DNA of 9,203 nucleotides from Chthoniobacter sp. (GCA_025352865.1 JANXSB010000399.1:1-9203); one strand, 5' to 3'. Shown: positions 1 to 6,967, counted from the stretch's first letter. Translations and numbers: made by a program. Notes: generated by a model not told the origin, from the sequence alone.

Positions 1-469
1 TGCATAACTCGTTGAAGAAGCGTTCTGAATGAACGTCCACCTCTTGGAGAATAGGGGCGACTTCTTTAGCGAAGACTCTGCTTACGTCTTCATCAGTTTG
101 TTCGCCCCTGGCACCGAGCCAATTATAGACAACGCCGCTCTGCGGCTCGACGTGATCCGAACGGAAGCGTTTCTTTGTCACGAGACAGTCGCTCATCGGA
201 TCACTGAACGTGTCCACATGGCCCGACGCTTTCCAAATCGCCGGGTGCATGATGATCGTCGCATCGAGGCCAACGACATCTTCGCGGTCGCGCGTCATCG
301 CGCGCCACCAAGTGTCGCGCAGGTTGCGCTTCAGTTCCGCGCCGAGCGGGCCGTAATCCCAGAAGCCATTGATGCCGCCGTAGATGTCGGAGCTTTGAAA
401 AATGAAGCCGCGGCGTTTGCACATCGACACGATCTTTTCCATCAACGGGGTTTCTTTTTGCTGGCTCAT
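1..469 (-). CDS. glyS: Glycyl-tRNA synthetase, N-terminal part (cut by window edge)
   Basis: Class II aminoacyl-tRNA synthetase of the single-chain (alpha2) type, which charges tRNA-Gly with glycine in the cytoplasm. The window holds 156 codons from the ATG at 469; the frame is open to the left edge. Family hallmarks are in the usual order: MEKIVSMCKRRGFIFQSSDIYGG-like N-terminus (about residues 10-32), the motif-1 region GFWDYGPLGAELKRN (35-49), WWR (54-56), then the block DVVGLDATIIMHPAIWKASG (64-83) and HVDTFSDPMSDC (84-95). Only one cysteine (Cys95) remains where some relatives have a CxxC. After about residue 116 the similarity I recognise ends. That part (positions 1 to about 120) is lower in GC and holds a nested palindrome, so it may be a lineage-specific insertion. 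The ATG has no Shine-Dalgarno sequence. It lies 59 bases downstream of the glycosyltransferase gene, so the two may be co-transcribed. Identity is secure; the C-terminal half of the visible part is less so. Confidence 0.93.
   Translation of the reverse strand, partial: MSQQKETPLMEKIVSMCKRRGFIFQSSDIYGGINGFWDYGPLGAELKRNLRDTWWRAMTRDREDVVGLDATIIMHPAIWKASGHVDTFSDPMSDCLVTKKRFRSDHVEPQSGVVYNWLGARGEQTDEDVSRVFAKEVAPILQEVDVHSERFFNELC
53..109. repeat. Nested palindrome inside glyS frame
   Basis: An outer perfect 8-bp inverted repeat, AGGGGCGA at 53-60 and TCGCCCCT at 102-109, encloses an inner perfect 6-bp one, GAAGAC at 71-76 and GTCTTC at 86-91, with a 9-base loop. The 10-base internal arms do not pair. 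The first 100 bases of the window are about 46% GC, against roughly 63% by position 240-300. The element is read through in the synthetase frame without a stop. It could be an in-frame palindromic insertion or chance structure in coding DNA. Confidence 0.5.
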
Positions 470-528
470 AGGGAGCGGGAAAGTGGGTGCGTGCCTGGCA
501 ACTCTCAAGCCGAAACTCGGGCCGCGAG

Positions 529-1380
529 TCAGCGGTCGCCGCCCGCGCTGCCGGTCAGTTTTTTCTCCAGCAGAAAGGCGTACTTCGCGAAGACATCGAT
601 GCCGCGGATGATGGAGACGAGCCAGCCGCGCCAGCCGTCGCGCCAGCCTTGCTTGAGGACGAGGTGTTTGAAGACGGCGACCCACGGGGAGAGGACGAGG
701 TAGTACCAGCGGAAGCGTTTGCCGCGCGCGGCGTAGGAATCGGCCATCGTGCGCGAGTAGCGGATGGTGCGCTGGAGATGATCCTGCAAATCGCGGAAGG
801 AATAGTGCAGCAGGTCGCCGTCGAGCCGCGCGGTGGGACCGGCGACTTCGAGCTTGGCGTGCGGATCGAGTCCGCCCCAGCGGCCCTCGCCGCGGCGGAG
901 CAGGCGGAGCCGCCACTCGGGATACCATGCGTGCCAGATCCACGCGCCGAGGTACCACGTCCGGCGATTGAGGAAAAAGCCGTCGCCGCCGGGTGAGTGG
1001 CCGTTTTGAAAAAGGCCGCGCAGCGAGTCGGCGAGTTCGGGGGAGAGCGCTTCGTCGGCATCGAGGAAGAGCACCCAGGGCTGTGTGCAAAGATCAAGCG
1101 CACGGTTTTTCTGCGCGATGAATCCGCTCCACGGGATGACTTCAAACCGTGCGCCGCTTTCCTGCGCGAGCGCGGCGGTGCGGTCGGTCGAGCCGGAATC
1201 GACGATGACGATTTCGCGCGCGAGTCCGCGGATGCTCGCGAGCAGGCGCGGGAGATTGGCCTCTTCATTGAGGGTGACGACGGCGACCGAGATGGGCGGC
1301 GCGGACGGGTCGGGAGAGTTGTTGGGCGGTGGTGCCACGTTCGTGGCGGTTGGCTTTATCGCATGGCAGCCACGGAGCAA
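529..1380 (-). CDS. Family 2 glycosyltransferase, LPS-core (WaaE/KdtX) type
   Basis: Predicted GT-A fold enzyme that transfers a sugar from a nucleotide-sugar donor, probably onto lipopolysaccharide core or another envelope glycan at the cytoplasmic face of the inner membrane. Numbered from the TTG at 1380 (283 aa), SVAVVTLNEEANLPR (31-45) is the nucleotide-binding start, DSGSTDRT (61-68) is typical of the family, KNRAL lies at 91-95 and the metal-binding DAD is in FLDADE (105-110). RLRLLRRG (157-164), HYSFRDLQDHLQR (192-204) and a hydrophobic aromatic C-terminus (224-272) match the WaaE/KdtX-like subgroup. The start is uncertain: an in-frame stop at 1398-1396 limits it; TTG 1380 and GTG 1338 are both possible, neither with a Shine-Dalgarno site, and the first 29 residues are a proline-rich non-conserved leader. 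It is divergent from the OmpA-domain gene and is followed by glyS. The acceptor and sugar cannot be told from sequence. Confidence 0.85.
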   Translation of the reverse strand: MLRGCHAIKPTATNVAPPPNNSPDPSAPPISVAVVTLNEEANLPRLLASIRGLAREIVIVDSGSTDRTAALAQESGARFEVIPWSGFIAQKNRALDLCTQPWVLFLDADEALSPELADSLRGLFQNGHSPGGDGFFLNRRTWYLGAWIWHAWYPEWRLRLLRRGEGRWGGLDPHAKLEVAGPTARLDGDLLHYSFRDLQDHLQRTIRYSRTMADSYAARGKRFRWYYLVLSPWVAVFKHLVLKQGWRDGWRGWLVSIIRGIDVFAKYAFLLEKKLTGSAGGDR

Positions 1381-1418
1381 GCCGCGAGTGGATTTCTAAT
1401 AATCCATCGCCTCGCGGC
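1381..1418. repeat. Interrupted dyad between divergent genes
   Basis: Left arm GCCGCGAGTGGATT (1381-1394), a 6-base centre TCTAAT (1395-1400), then the right arm as AATCCA (1401-1406) and CTCGCGGC (1411-1418), separated by the unpaired TCGC. All 14 base pairs are perfect apart from that 4-base bulge. It fills most of the 49-67 bases between the leftward glycosyltransferase and the rightward OmpA-domain gene, where divergent promoters should lie. The AT-rich centre (TAATAAT) could supply a -10 element, but I see no convincing -35. Operator, cruciform or 5'-leader hairpin are all possible. Confidence 0.6.
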
Positions 1419-1447
1419 GTCTGTCATGTATGCTCCCGCCATTCGCC

Positions 1448-2401
1448 ATGGCCCGATACGAAACCTACCAGTCCAATGCCGCCGAAGCGCCGCTCATGCG
1501 GAAGTGGATTCTGCGCGCACTGCTCATTTCGCTCTGCCTGCACGCGGCGCTGTTCGTGACTTTCAAACTCAAGAAGCTGGAGAATTTCGGCACGGCGGAT
1601 GTGGTGGTTTCGGCACCGATCCCGGTGAACATGAAGCGCGTTGTCATTCCCAAAATCGATGACAAGGACACGCGCCTGGAACTGCCCAAGTCCGCCCCCA
1701 TGGCGAAACTCCAGGTGCCTGCCGACAAACCCGAGCTGCAGGAGGTGCGCGTGGCCCCGCAGCTCGCGGAGCTGAAGCCGGTGCAGGGGGAAAAGCCCAA
1801 GGTCGATATGACGGGCTGGGAGGCGATGAACCGGGCCGCGGAAAAGAGCCGCGGAGATTTGGACCGCGAGATGAATTCCCTCGCCGGTGCGCTGATCAAG
1901 GACAGCGTGCGCGCGCCGCATCAGCCGGTGCTGAAGCTGCCGGGTGGCAAGCCGGGCGATGGCGGCGCGGGCAGCGAGGAGGGCATCCCTGGGCGCCAGT
2001 CGGTGAGTGATCTGCTCGACAAAACTGGCTTGCTGAAATCGGGCGAGCGCGGCGGCATTCCGGGCGGTGCGCTTTACGAGCACGACAGCGCGGATCTGAA
2101 ACCCGCCGCGATCACTGCCCTGCAAAAGCTCGGCGAACTCGTGAAGCGCAATCCGAATGCGACCTTTGTCATCGAGGGACACACGGATGCGACGGGCAGC
2201 GACGACTACAATCTCGATCTCAGCAAACGCCGCGCGGAGTCAGTGAAGCAATGGCTCGTGGCGAACATGGGCATCGCGCCCGAGCGCATCGAAACGGTCG
2301 GGCTGGGCAGCACGAAGCTGATCGTGTCCGGCGACAAAGGCATCGACGAGCAGCAGCCGAATCGGCGCGTGGAGATCGTCATCAAGACGAACCGGAAATA
2401 G
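1448..2401 (+). CDS. TonB-like membrane anchor fused to OmpA peptidoglycan-binding domain
   Basis: Predicted inner-membrane-anchored envelope protein of 317 aa with a periplasmic OmpA-family domain. From the ATG at 1448, a single transmembrane segment (about 20-40) contains SLCLH (28-32). This fits the SxxxH pattern that TonB uses to contact ExbB/ExbD. A long charged and proline-containing linker with a glycine-rich patch (about 165-176) leads to the OmpA domain (about 206-314). That domain carries EGHTDATG (243-250), NLDLSKRRAESV (255-266) and NRRVEIVI (305-312). Asp247 and Arg262 occupy the spacing of the conserved pair that binds diaminopimelate in OmpA. There is no signal-peptidase or lipobox site, so it should stay in the inner membrane. 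ATG 1430 and ATG 1496 are in-frame alternatives; none has a Shine-Dalgarno site. 1448 leaves the upstream dyad clear. The gene ends 28 bases before the GT-C gene, suggesting an operon. The OmpA domain is certain; the TonB-type coupling is inference. Confidence 0.88.
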   Translation: MARYETYQSNAAEAPLMRKWILRALLISLCLHAALFVTFKLKKLENFGTADVVVSAPIPVNMKRVVIPKIDDKDTRLELPKSAPMAKLQVPADKPELQEVRVAPQLAELKPVQGEKPKVDMTGWEAMNRAAEKSRGDLDREMNSLAGALIKDSVRAPHQPVLKLPGGKPGDGGAGSEEGIPGRQSVSDLLDKTGLLKSGERGGIPGGALYEHDSADLKPAAITALQKLGELVKRNPNATFVIEGHTDATGSDDYNLDLSKRRAESVKQWLVANMGIAPERIETVGLGSTKLIVSGDKGIDEQQPNRRVEIVIKTNRK

Positions 2402-2429
2402 CGGCGCGGTGTTTTTCGCTCCGCGCACC

Positions 2430-3992
2430 ATGACGGACGAGAAACGCGCGGGCGCGTCGGCGGACCCGCAAATTTTCTGGCTTGTCGCGTGGGTGCTCAC
2501 GCTCTTCGTCGCGTGCCTTGTGCTCGACACGCGGCACAATGGATTCCCGTATTTTTACCACCCGGATGAACCGACCAAGGTGGATCAAGTCCTGACCGGC
2601 GAATGGAATTTTCATCACCCTATGCTCCTGCTGAGCGCGACGAAGGCGGCGGTGGAAATGCTCGGCGTGGTGAAGAGCGGGCAGCCGGTGGTCGAGGCGG
2701 GGCGGTGGATCTCGGCGGTCTTCACCGCCGGTGCGGTGGTCGCGCTGGCGCTGCTGGCTTACGCGTGGCGCGGTTGGACGGCATCGCTGGCCGCGGGCGG
2801 GGCGCTGCTGCTGCATCATCAGCTTTTCGAGCTGGCGCATTACATGAAGGAAGACTCGGCGCTGCTGCTCGGGACGGCGCTCAGCTTTCTCGCGGCCCAC
2901 GCCTTTTGGCAAAAGCCGAACGCCGGGCGCGCGGCGCTGCTCGGAGCGGCCGTGGCGGTGGCGATTTCGGGGAAATACATCGGTGCGTTCATGCTGCTGG
3001 TCGCGCTGTCGGTGCTGTGGTGCGCGCCGGGTGAGCGGGGGAGGCGGGCGGTGTGGTTTTGCACGGCGCTCGCGGCGGTGCTGCTGGTCGTGAATCTGCC
3101 GCTGCTACTGCACCTCGGGGCTTTTGAAAAGAGCTTCGGCCGCGAGATGCAGGCCGTCGTGCATGGCCAGCGCGGGATGACGCGCAGCGTGCCGCACACG
3201 CAGTACTGGAACATCTTTCGCGACAACTCGACACCGGTCGTGTGGGTGTTGCTTATGGTCTTTCTCGCGGCACGCTGGCGCGAGCGGCGCACGGTTTCAC
3301 TCGCGGAATGGCTGGTCATCGCGTTCCCGTTTGCCTACGCGCTGGCGCTCTCGTTTTCGCCCAAATCGAACGACCGTTATTTTTTGCCCGCGACCGCGGT
3401 GCTCACGCTGCTCGCGGCGCTCGGCGCGGTCGATGCGGCCCGGCTGCTTGCTCGCTGGATGCCGTTGCGGTGGGCGCTGGCGGGCTGCGCCGCGGGGCTG
3501 GTCGTCTCCGAAGTGGCGTCGCTTCCGCCGCCGCTGGACTGGCACACATTCCCGGAATTTCTTGCGGCCTTTCAGCACGACGACAACGCCGACCTCATCG
3601 TGTGGATCAAAGCGAACCTGCCTGCGGATGCGGTGATCGCCAAAGACAGCCGGATTCAACTCCCCGACCCCGGCAACGAGAAGGACCGCCTGCGCTTTGC
3701 GCCGATGCCGCAGAAAATTCTGGCCGACCGCTTTGTCGCCGACCTCGGGACGATGGCGGAACTGCGTGCGCGAGGAGTCACGCATCTGGCGGTTTCCGCG
3801 AGTGACTACGGGAGATTTCTGATGCGCGGATTGGTTCCGCAAACGGGCGAGCGCGAGAGTTTCGAGCGCCGGAAAGCCTTTTACGAAGAGCTGCTCCGGG
3901 ACGGGGAATTGATCTTCTCGCGCGAACGCGGAGCGGTGCTCTACCTCCACCCCGGCATCCGGCTCTACCGGATGCTACCCGCCGAAGACTGA
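2430..3992 (+). CDS. GT-C membrane glycosyltransferase, ArnT/PMT-like (GT39-type)
   Basis: Polytopic inner-membrane enzyme of 520 aa, probably using a lipid-phosphate-linked sugar to glycosylate a substrate on the periplasmic side. The first transmembrane helix (about 16-33) is followed by a loop with YFYHPDEP (41-48); an acidic Asp-Glu in this first outer loop is the catalytic feature of the GT-C/PMT group. HYMKED (137-142) begins the next conserved loop. About nine or ten further hydrophobic segments follow to residue 362, including RYFLP (316-320), a common motif near the last helices. Residues 385-520 form a soluble tail, as in many ArnT-like proteins, with DLIVWIKANLPADAVIAKD at 388-406. 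The ATG at 2430 is preferred; a GTG at 2409 is in frame and would add seven residues. It probably shares a transcript with the OmpA-domain gene. It converges with the secreted-protein gene, with 6 bases between stops and no terminator. Substrate is unknown. Confidence 0.82.
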   Translation: MTDEKRAGASADPQIFWLVAWVLTLFVACLVLDTRHNGFPYFYHPDEPTKVDQVLTGEWNFHHPMLLLSATKAAVEMLGVVKSGQPVVEAGRWISAVFTAGAVVALALLAYAWRGWTASLAAGGALLLHHQLFELAHYMKEDSALLLGTALSFLAAHAFWQKPNAGRAALLGAAVAVAISGKYIGAFMLLVALSVLWCAPGERGRRAVWFCTALAAVLLVVNLPLLLHLGAFEKSFGREMQAVVHGQRGMTRSVPHTQYWNIFRDNSTPVVWVLLMVFLAARWRERRTVSLAEWLVIAFPFAYALALSFSPKSNDRYFLPATAVLTLLAALGAVDAARLLARWMPLRWALAGCAAGLVVSEVASLPPPLDWHTFPEFLAAFQHDDNADLIVWIKANLPADAVIAKDSRIQLPDPGNEKDRLRFAPMPQKILADRFVADLGTMAELRARGVTHLAVSASDYGRFLMRGLVPQTGERESFERRKAFYEELLRDGELIFSRERGAVLYLHPGIRLYRMLPAED

Positions 3993-3998
3993 GGAATG

Positions 3999-4550
3999 TC
4001 AGGGTTGCGGCGCGGCGTCGGCCGGTTTGGCCGTCGGAGGAGTGCTGCCGGATAATTCCGTTTTCAATCGGGCGATCATTTCCTTCAAAAGCGGACGCCG
4101 CTTGTCGTCGAACTCCTTGTGCAGTTGCTCCTCGATCTTGCGCCGTTCCTCGCCGTAGCGCCGGGCGAAAATTTCGCGGCGCTCGGCGTCGAGTTCGAGC
4201 CCGGCTTCCTTGAGCGCGGCGTCGATGTCCTCGGCGATTTTTTTCCGGCGAAAGATTTCCCGATCCGCCAGCGCCTTCTTTTCCTCGGGCGAGAGATTGC
4301 TCCAGCGCAGGAAATTTTCCTGAAACCGTTTGCGTTGCTCCGGCGTGAGCGCCTCGATTGCTTTGCGGACGTTCTCAAATTTTTCGCCATCCGGCCCGCC
4401 ACCGACCGGCCGGTGCATTTCACCGCGACCACCGCCGAAAAAACCGGGGCGTTTCGGCGGAGGCGATGCCAGCGGTTCCGCCGGTGTCTGCGCCCACGCC
4501 GTCGGGAGTGCGATGACCAACGGCAAGCAGGCCGCAAGCAAACGCCTCAT
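3999..4550 (-). CDS. Secreted helical LTxxQ/DUF3106-like protein
   Basis: Predicted periplasmic protein of 183 aa with no enzyme motif. Residues 1-20 are a clear Sec signal peptide (MRRLL, a hydrophobic core, AWA before the likely cut at Gln21). A Pro/Gly-rich stretch (24-53) follows, then a long highly charged helical region (about 58-166) rich in Glu, Arg and Lys, and a Pro/Ala tail. ALTPEQRKRFQENF (67-80) and NLSPEEKKAL (85-94) resemble the repeated helices of Spy/CpxP (LTxxQ), CnrX-type sensors and DUF3106. The ATG at 4550 is chosen because it overlaps the preceding stop as ATGA (4550-4547), a mark of translational coupling. An ATG at 4562 is in frame but would put four extra residues before the signal peptide. 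The coupling ties its function to the membrane protein encoded just upstream, as a possible periplasmic partner or sensor. That role is inference. Confidence 0.75.
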   Translation of the reverse strand: MRRLLAACLPLVIALPTAWAQTPAEPLASPPPKRPGFFGGGRGEMHRPVGGGPDGEKFENVRKAIEALTPEQRKRFQENFLRWSNLSPEEKKALADREIFRRKKIAEDIDAALKEAGLELDAERREIFARRYGEERRKIEEQLHKEFDDKRRPLLKEMIARLKTELSGSTPPTAKPADAAPQP

Positions 4551-4888
4551 TGCTCCAGCCATACCGAGCTTTCCTCCGATGCCAGCAGCTCATCGAGATG
4601 GCTGATAACCTGATAGTCAGGGCTTTGTGATACTTCTGTCGCGAGAAGCATAGCAGTCTGATCGGGCTGTTCGACGCGGGGTGTGAGCGCAAAAACGGCG
4701 AGAATCACCACGCAAGCACTGACTGTCGCGAGCTGCCAGCGGGTGCGCAACCACCAGAAGACACCGCGCTTTTCCGGTGCTTCCGCGCGGATGGCGCGGA
4801 GGACGTTGCGGGAAAAAAACGGGGAAATTTCGGGTGCTTTGGCTTTGCCCAGCAGGCCCCAAAGATCATCGTGCTCGTCGGTGTTCAT
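4547..4888 (-). CDS. Small single-pass membrane protein, anti-sigma-like
   Basis: Protein of 113 aa with an N-terminal cytoplasmic part (1-50), one transmembrane helix (about 52-69, LATVSACVVILAVFALT) and an acidic extracytoplasmic tail (70-113) ending in ISHLDELLASEESSVWL. The N-terminus, DDLWGLLGKAKAPEISPFF (7-25) followed by SRNVLRAIR (26-34), has the layout of small membrane anti-sigma factors, and I associate this type of sequence with genes following ECF sigma factors in Verrucomicrobiota. I see no zinc-binding HxxxCxxC motif, so it is not a ZAS-type anti-sigma factor. It begins 72 bases after the rpoD stop, and its stop overlaps the start of the secreted-protein gene. The ATG at 4888 has no Shine-Dalgarno site. 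Existence as a gene is well supported by the ATGA overlap and coherent topology; the anti-sigma role is inference from topology and context. Confidence 0.7.
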   Translation of the reverse strand: MNTDEHDDLWGLLGKAKAPEISPFFSRNVLRAIRAEAPEKRGVFWWLRTRWQLATVSACVVILAVFALTPRVEQPDQTAMLLATEVSQSPDYQVISHLDELLASEESSVWLEQ

Positions 4889-4960
4889 GGATGAACGGCA
4901 AACGCACCCGATGGCGGAAAGTTGCGAATTTTTCCGTAGGCCGCCCGCCCATTTCGTTGC

Positions 4961-6967
4961 CTACGTCTCGTGCGCTTCGAGGAAGCCTTCGAGCTGCCGG
5001 ATGCGCGTCGGGTGGCGCATTTTCCGCAGCGCTTTCGCCTCGATCTGGCGGATGCGCTCGCGGGTGACTTTGAACTGCCGGCCTACTTCCTCCAGCGTGC
5101 GGCTATAGCCGTCCACGAGGCCGAAGCGCTGCTCCAAGACCTGCCGCTCGCGTTCGGTGAGCGTCTCGAGCACGTCCTTGATCTTCTCTTTGAGCAGCAC
5201 GATCGCCGTCATGTCGCTCGGGTTTTCCGCGCCTTTATCCTCGATGAAATCGCCGAAGCTCGTGTCATCGCTTTCGCCCACGGGCGATTGCAGCGAGATC
5301 GGCTGTTGCGCCATTTTCAAAACGGCACGCACGCGCTCGACGGGGAGCTGGATTTCGTCGGCGACCTCCTCCGGCGTGGGCTCGCGGCCGTAGTCCTGCA
5401 CGAGCTGCTTTTGCACGCGCATGAGCTTGTTGATCGTCTCGATCATGTGGACCGGGATGCGGATGGTGCGCGCCTGGTCGGCGATCGAGCGGGTGATCGC
5501 CTGGCGAATCCACCACGTCGCGTAGGTCGAGAATTTGTAGCCGCGGCGGTACTCGAATTTCTCAACCGCCTTCATCAGACCCATGTTGCCTTCCTGGATC
5601 AGATCGAGGAACGACAGCCCGCGGTTCGTGTATTTTTTCGCAATCGAAATGACGAGCCGCAGGTTGGCCTCGACCATCTCGGTCTTCGCCTTGAGCGCCT
5701 TTTTCAGCCAGACCTTCAGCTCAGCGTATTCCGCCGCGAATTCCTCCGGGCTCATCCACATCCGCATCTGCTGCTCTTTGATCTTGGTGGCGTAATCAAT
5801 CACCGTCACCGGCGTGCCTCGGACTTTGGCGGCCTTCTTCGGCTTGTGCAGCTCCCCGGTCCATTGCGCGATCAGCCGGTGCGCCTCATCGGCGAGATGT
5901 ACAAATTCCTCGGTGACTTTCTGTTTGAAAAAGAACTTCGGGTAAATCCGCTGGATGGCCTCATGCGCCTTTTTGAAATCGTGAAAGGACTTCGTCTCGT
6001 GATTCTTGCCGCCGTGCGCGACGTAGTTCCGGTAGGTGTTCGCGCAGCCCGCCATCGCCTGATTGAGCTGATGACACAGCTTCGGCAGATGCTTCATGTA
6101 GCGCTCCCGGCTCTCGATTTTCTTGTCGAGGATCACGCGGTCGAAACGCTCGCGCCCTTCCTGCAATTTCGCCGCCAGATCGAGATACGCGCGCGCGCTG
6201 AATCCGAAGTGATTGATATATTTCTGGACGTTGATCTCCGCATCCTCGATCCGCTTGGAAATCTCCACCTCCTGCTCCCGCGTGAGCAGCGGCACCTGCC
6301 CCATCTGCTTGAGATACATCCGCACCGGGTCATCGAGAATGTCGAGTTTCGCCTCGGGCTTTTCCTCCTCCTCTTCCGCGTCCTCGGTCTTCTTCCCGTC
6401 CTTGAAACGATCCACGTCCGACGCCTCGATAATCTCGATTTCCATGCTGCGGAGCCGCCCCATGATCGTCTCCATCTCGTCGGGATCGTTGACGTTGTCG
6501 GGCAGCGCCTCATTGAGATCGTCGAAAGTGAGATAGCCCTGCTCCTTCGCGAGCTTGATGAGTTCGCGCAGCTTTTCCTGCACATCCGGCTGGTCGATCA
6601 CGCTGATCGCCGTCGCTGCGGGCTGGGTCGCCTTTTCCTTTTTCGTGGCCTTGCCGGACTTCGGCTTTTCTTCGCGGTGCGAAGCGGCGGGCGATTTCGC
6701 CGCGACCTTGCCGTTCTTGGAATGCGCCGTCGTGTCCTTCTTCAAGATAGCCTTGGCTTTCGCCTTCACCTTGGGCGCCTTGGCGGCTTTTTTGACCTTG
6801 GGCGCTTTGGCCTTCTTCGCGGCCTTGGGTTTTACGACCTTCTTTGCAACCTTCTTTTTACCCACCACTTTGGCGACCTTCTTGGGTTTCTTCTTCAGGC
6901 CCGCCTTGGGCTTCTTCGCGCTGGCTTTCGAGGATTTGGGAGAAGCTTTCTTGTGTTTTTTTGGCAT
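4961..6967 (-). CDS. rpoD: RNA polymerase primary sigma factor (sigma-70) with lysine-rich tail
   Basis: Housekeeping sigma factor of 668 aa that directs core RNA polymerase to -10/-35 promoters. Region 1.1 is about 122-190 and ends before an acidic run (195-203). Region 1.2 begins at DPVRMYLKQMG (213-223) with LLTREQEVEISKRIE to 241. A non-conserved region follows (about 242-425). Region 2 (about 430-500) includes NLRLVISIAKKYTNRG (435-450), DLIQEGNMGLMKAVEKF (455-471) and the -10-reading YKFSTYATWWIRQAI (477-491). Region 3 is 501-585, with IRIPVHM at 502-508. Region 4 contains LTERERQVLEQRFGL (603-617) and the -35-reading helix-turn-helix TLEEVGRQFKVTRERIRQIE (624-643). The first 117 residues are a Lys/Ala-rich tail: 35 of the first 80 are lysine and no arginine occurs before residue 98. 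It starts 60 bases after the dnaG stop, as in the macromolecular synthesis operon. No Shine-Dalgarno site precedes the ATG. Confidence 0.98.
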   Translation of the reverse strand: MPKKHKKASPKSSKASAKKPKAGLKKKPKKVAKVVGKKKVAKKVVKPKAAKKAKAPKVKKAAKAPKVKAKAKAILKKDTTAHSKNGKVAAKSPAASHREEKPKSGKATKKEKATQPAATAISVIDQPDVQEKLRELIKLAKEQGYLTFDDLNEALPDNVNDPDEMETIMGRLRSMEIEIIEASDVDRFKDGKKTEDAEEEEEKPEAKLDILDDPVRMYLKQMGQVPLLTREQEVEISKRIEDAEINVQKYINHFGFSARAYLDLAAKLQEGRERFDRVILDKKIESRERYMKHLPKLCHQLNQAMAGCANTYRNYVAHGGKNHETKSFHDFKKAHEAIQRIYPKFFFKQKVTEEFVHLADEAHRLIAQWTGELHKPKKAAKVRGTPVTVIDYATKIKEQQMRMWMSPEEFAAEYAELKVWLKKALKAKTEMVEANLRLVISIAKKYTNRGLSFLDLIQEGNMGLMKAVEKFEYRRGYKFSTYATWWIRQAITRSIADQARTIRIPVHMIETINKLMRVQKQLVQDYGREPTPEEVADEIQLPVERVRAVLKMAQQPISLQSPVGESDDTSFGDFIEDKGAENPSDMTAIVLLKEKIKDVLETLTERERQVLEQRFGLVDGYSRTLEEVGRQFKVTRERIRQIEAKALRKMRHPTRIRQLEGFLEAHET
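6768..6811 (-). repeat. 27-bp-spaced direct repeat in the sigma factor tail
   Basis: ACCTTGGGCGCCTTGGC (6768-6784) recurs at 6795-6811 with one mismatch, an offset of 27 bases or nine codons. On the coding strand this gives the duplicated peptide AKAPKVK. It suggests that the Lys/Ala tail of RpoD grows and shrinks by slippage in steps of whole codons. Confidence 0.6.

Noticed and set aside
29..703. A 224-codon plus-strand frame at the left edge
   Set aside because: It runs antisense across glyS and into the glycosyltransferase gene, both identified by conserved motifs; its own translation shows no family signature.
1430..1447. Upstream ATG at 1430 as the start of the OmpA-domain gene
   Set aside because: Possible, but it lies only 12 bases after the dyad and has no ribosome site; ATG 1448 was preferred without strong evidence.
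4019..4033. 5-bp GC hairpin CGGCC/GGCCG near the convergent gene ends, considered as a bidirectional terminator
   Set aside because: It lies inside the coding end of the secreted-protein gene, the stem is only five pairs and no T-run follows on the plus strand.
4915..4936. 6-bp inverted repeat CGGAAA/TTTCCG with a 10-base loop in the gap after rpoD, considered as a terminator
   Set aside because: The stem is short and half A/T, the loop is large, and no U-run follows in the leftward direction. Too weak to call.
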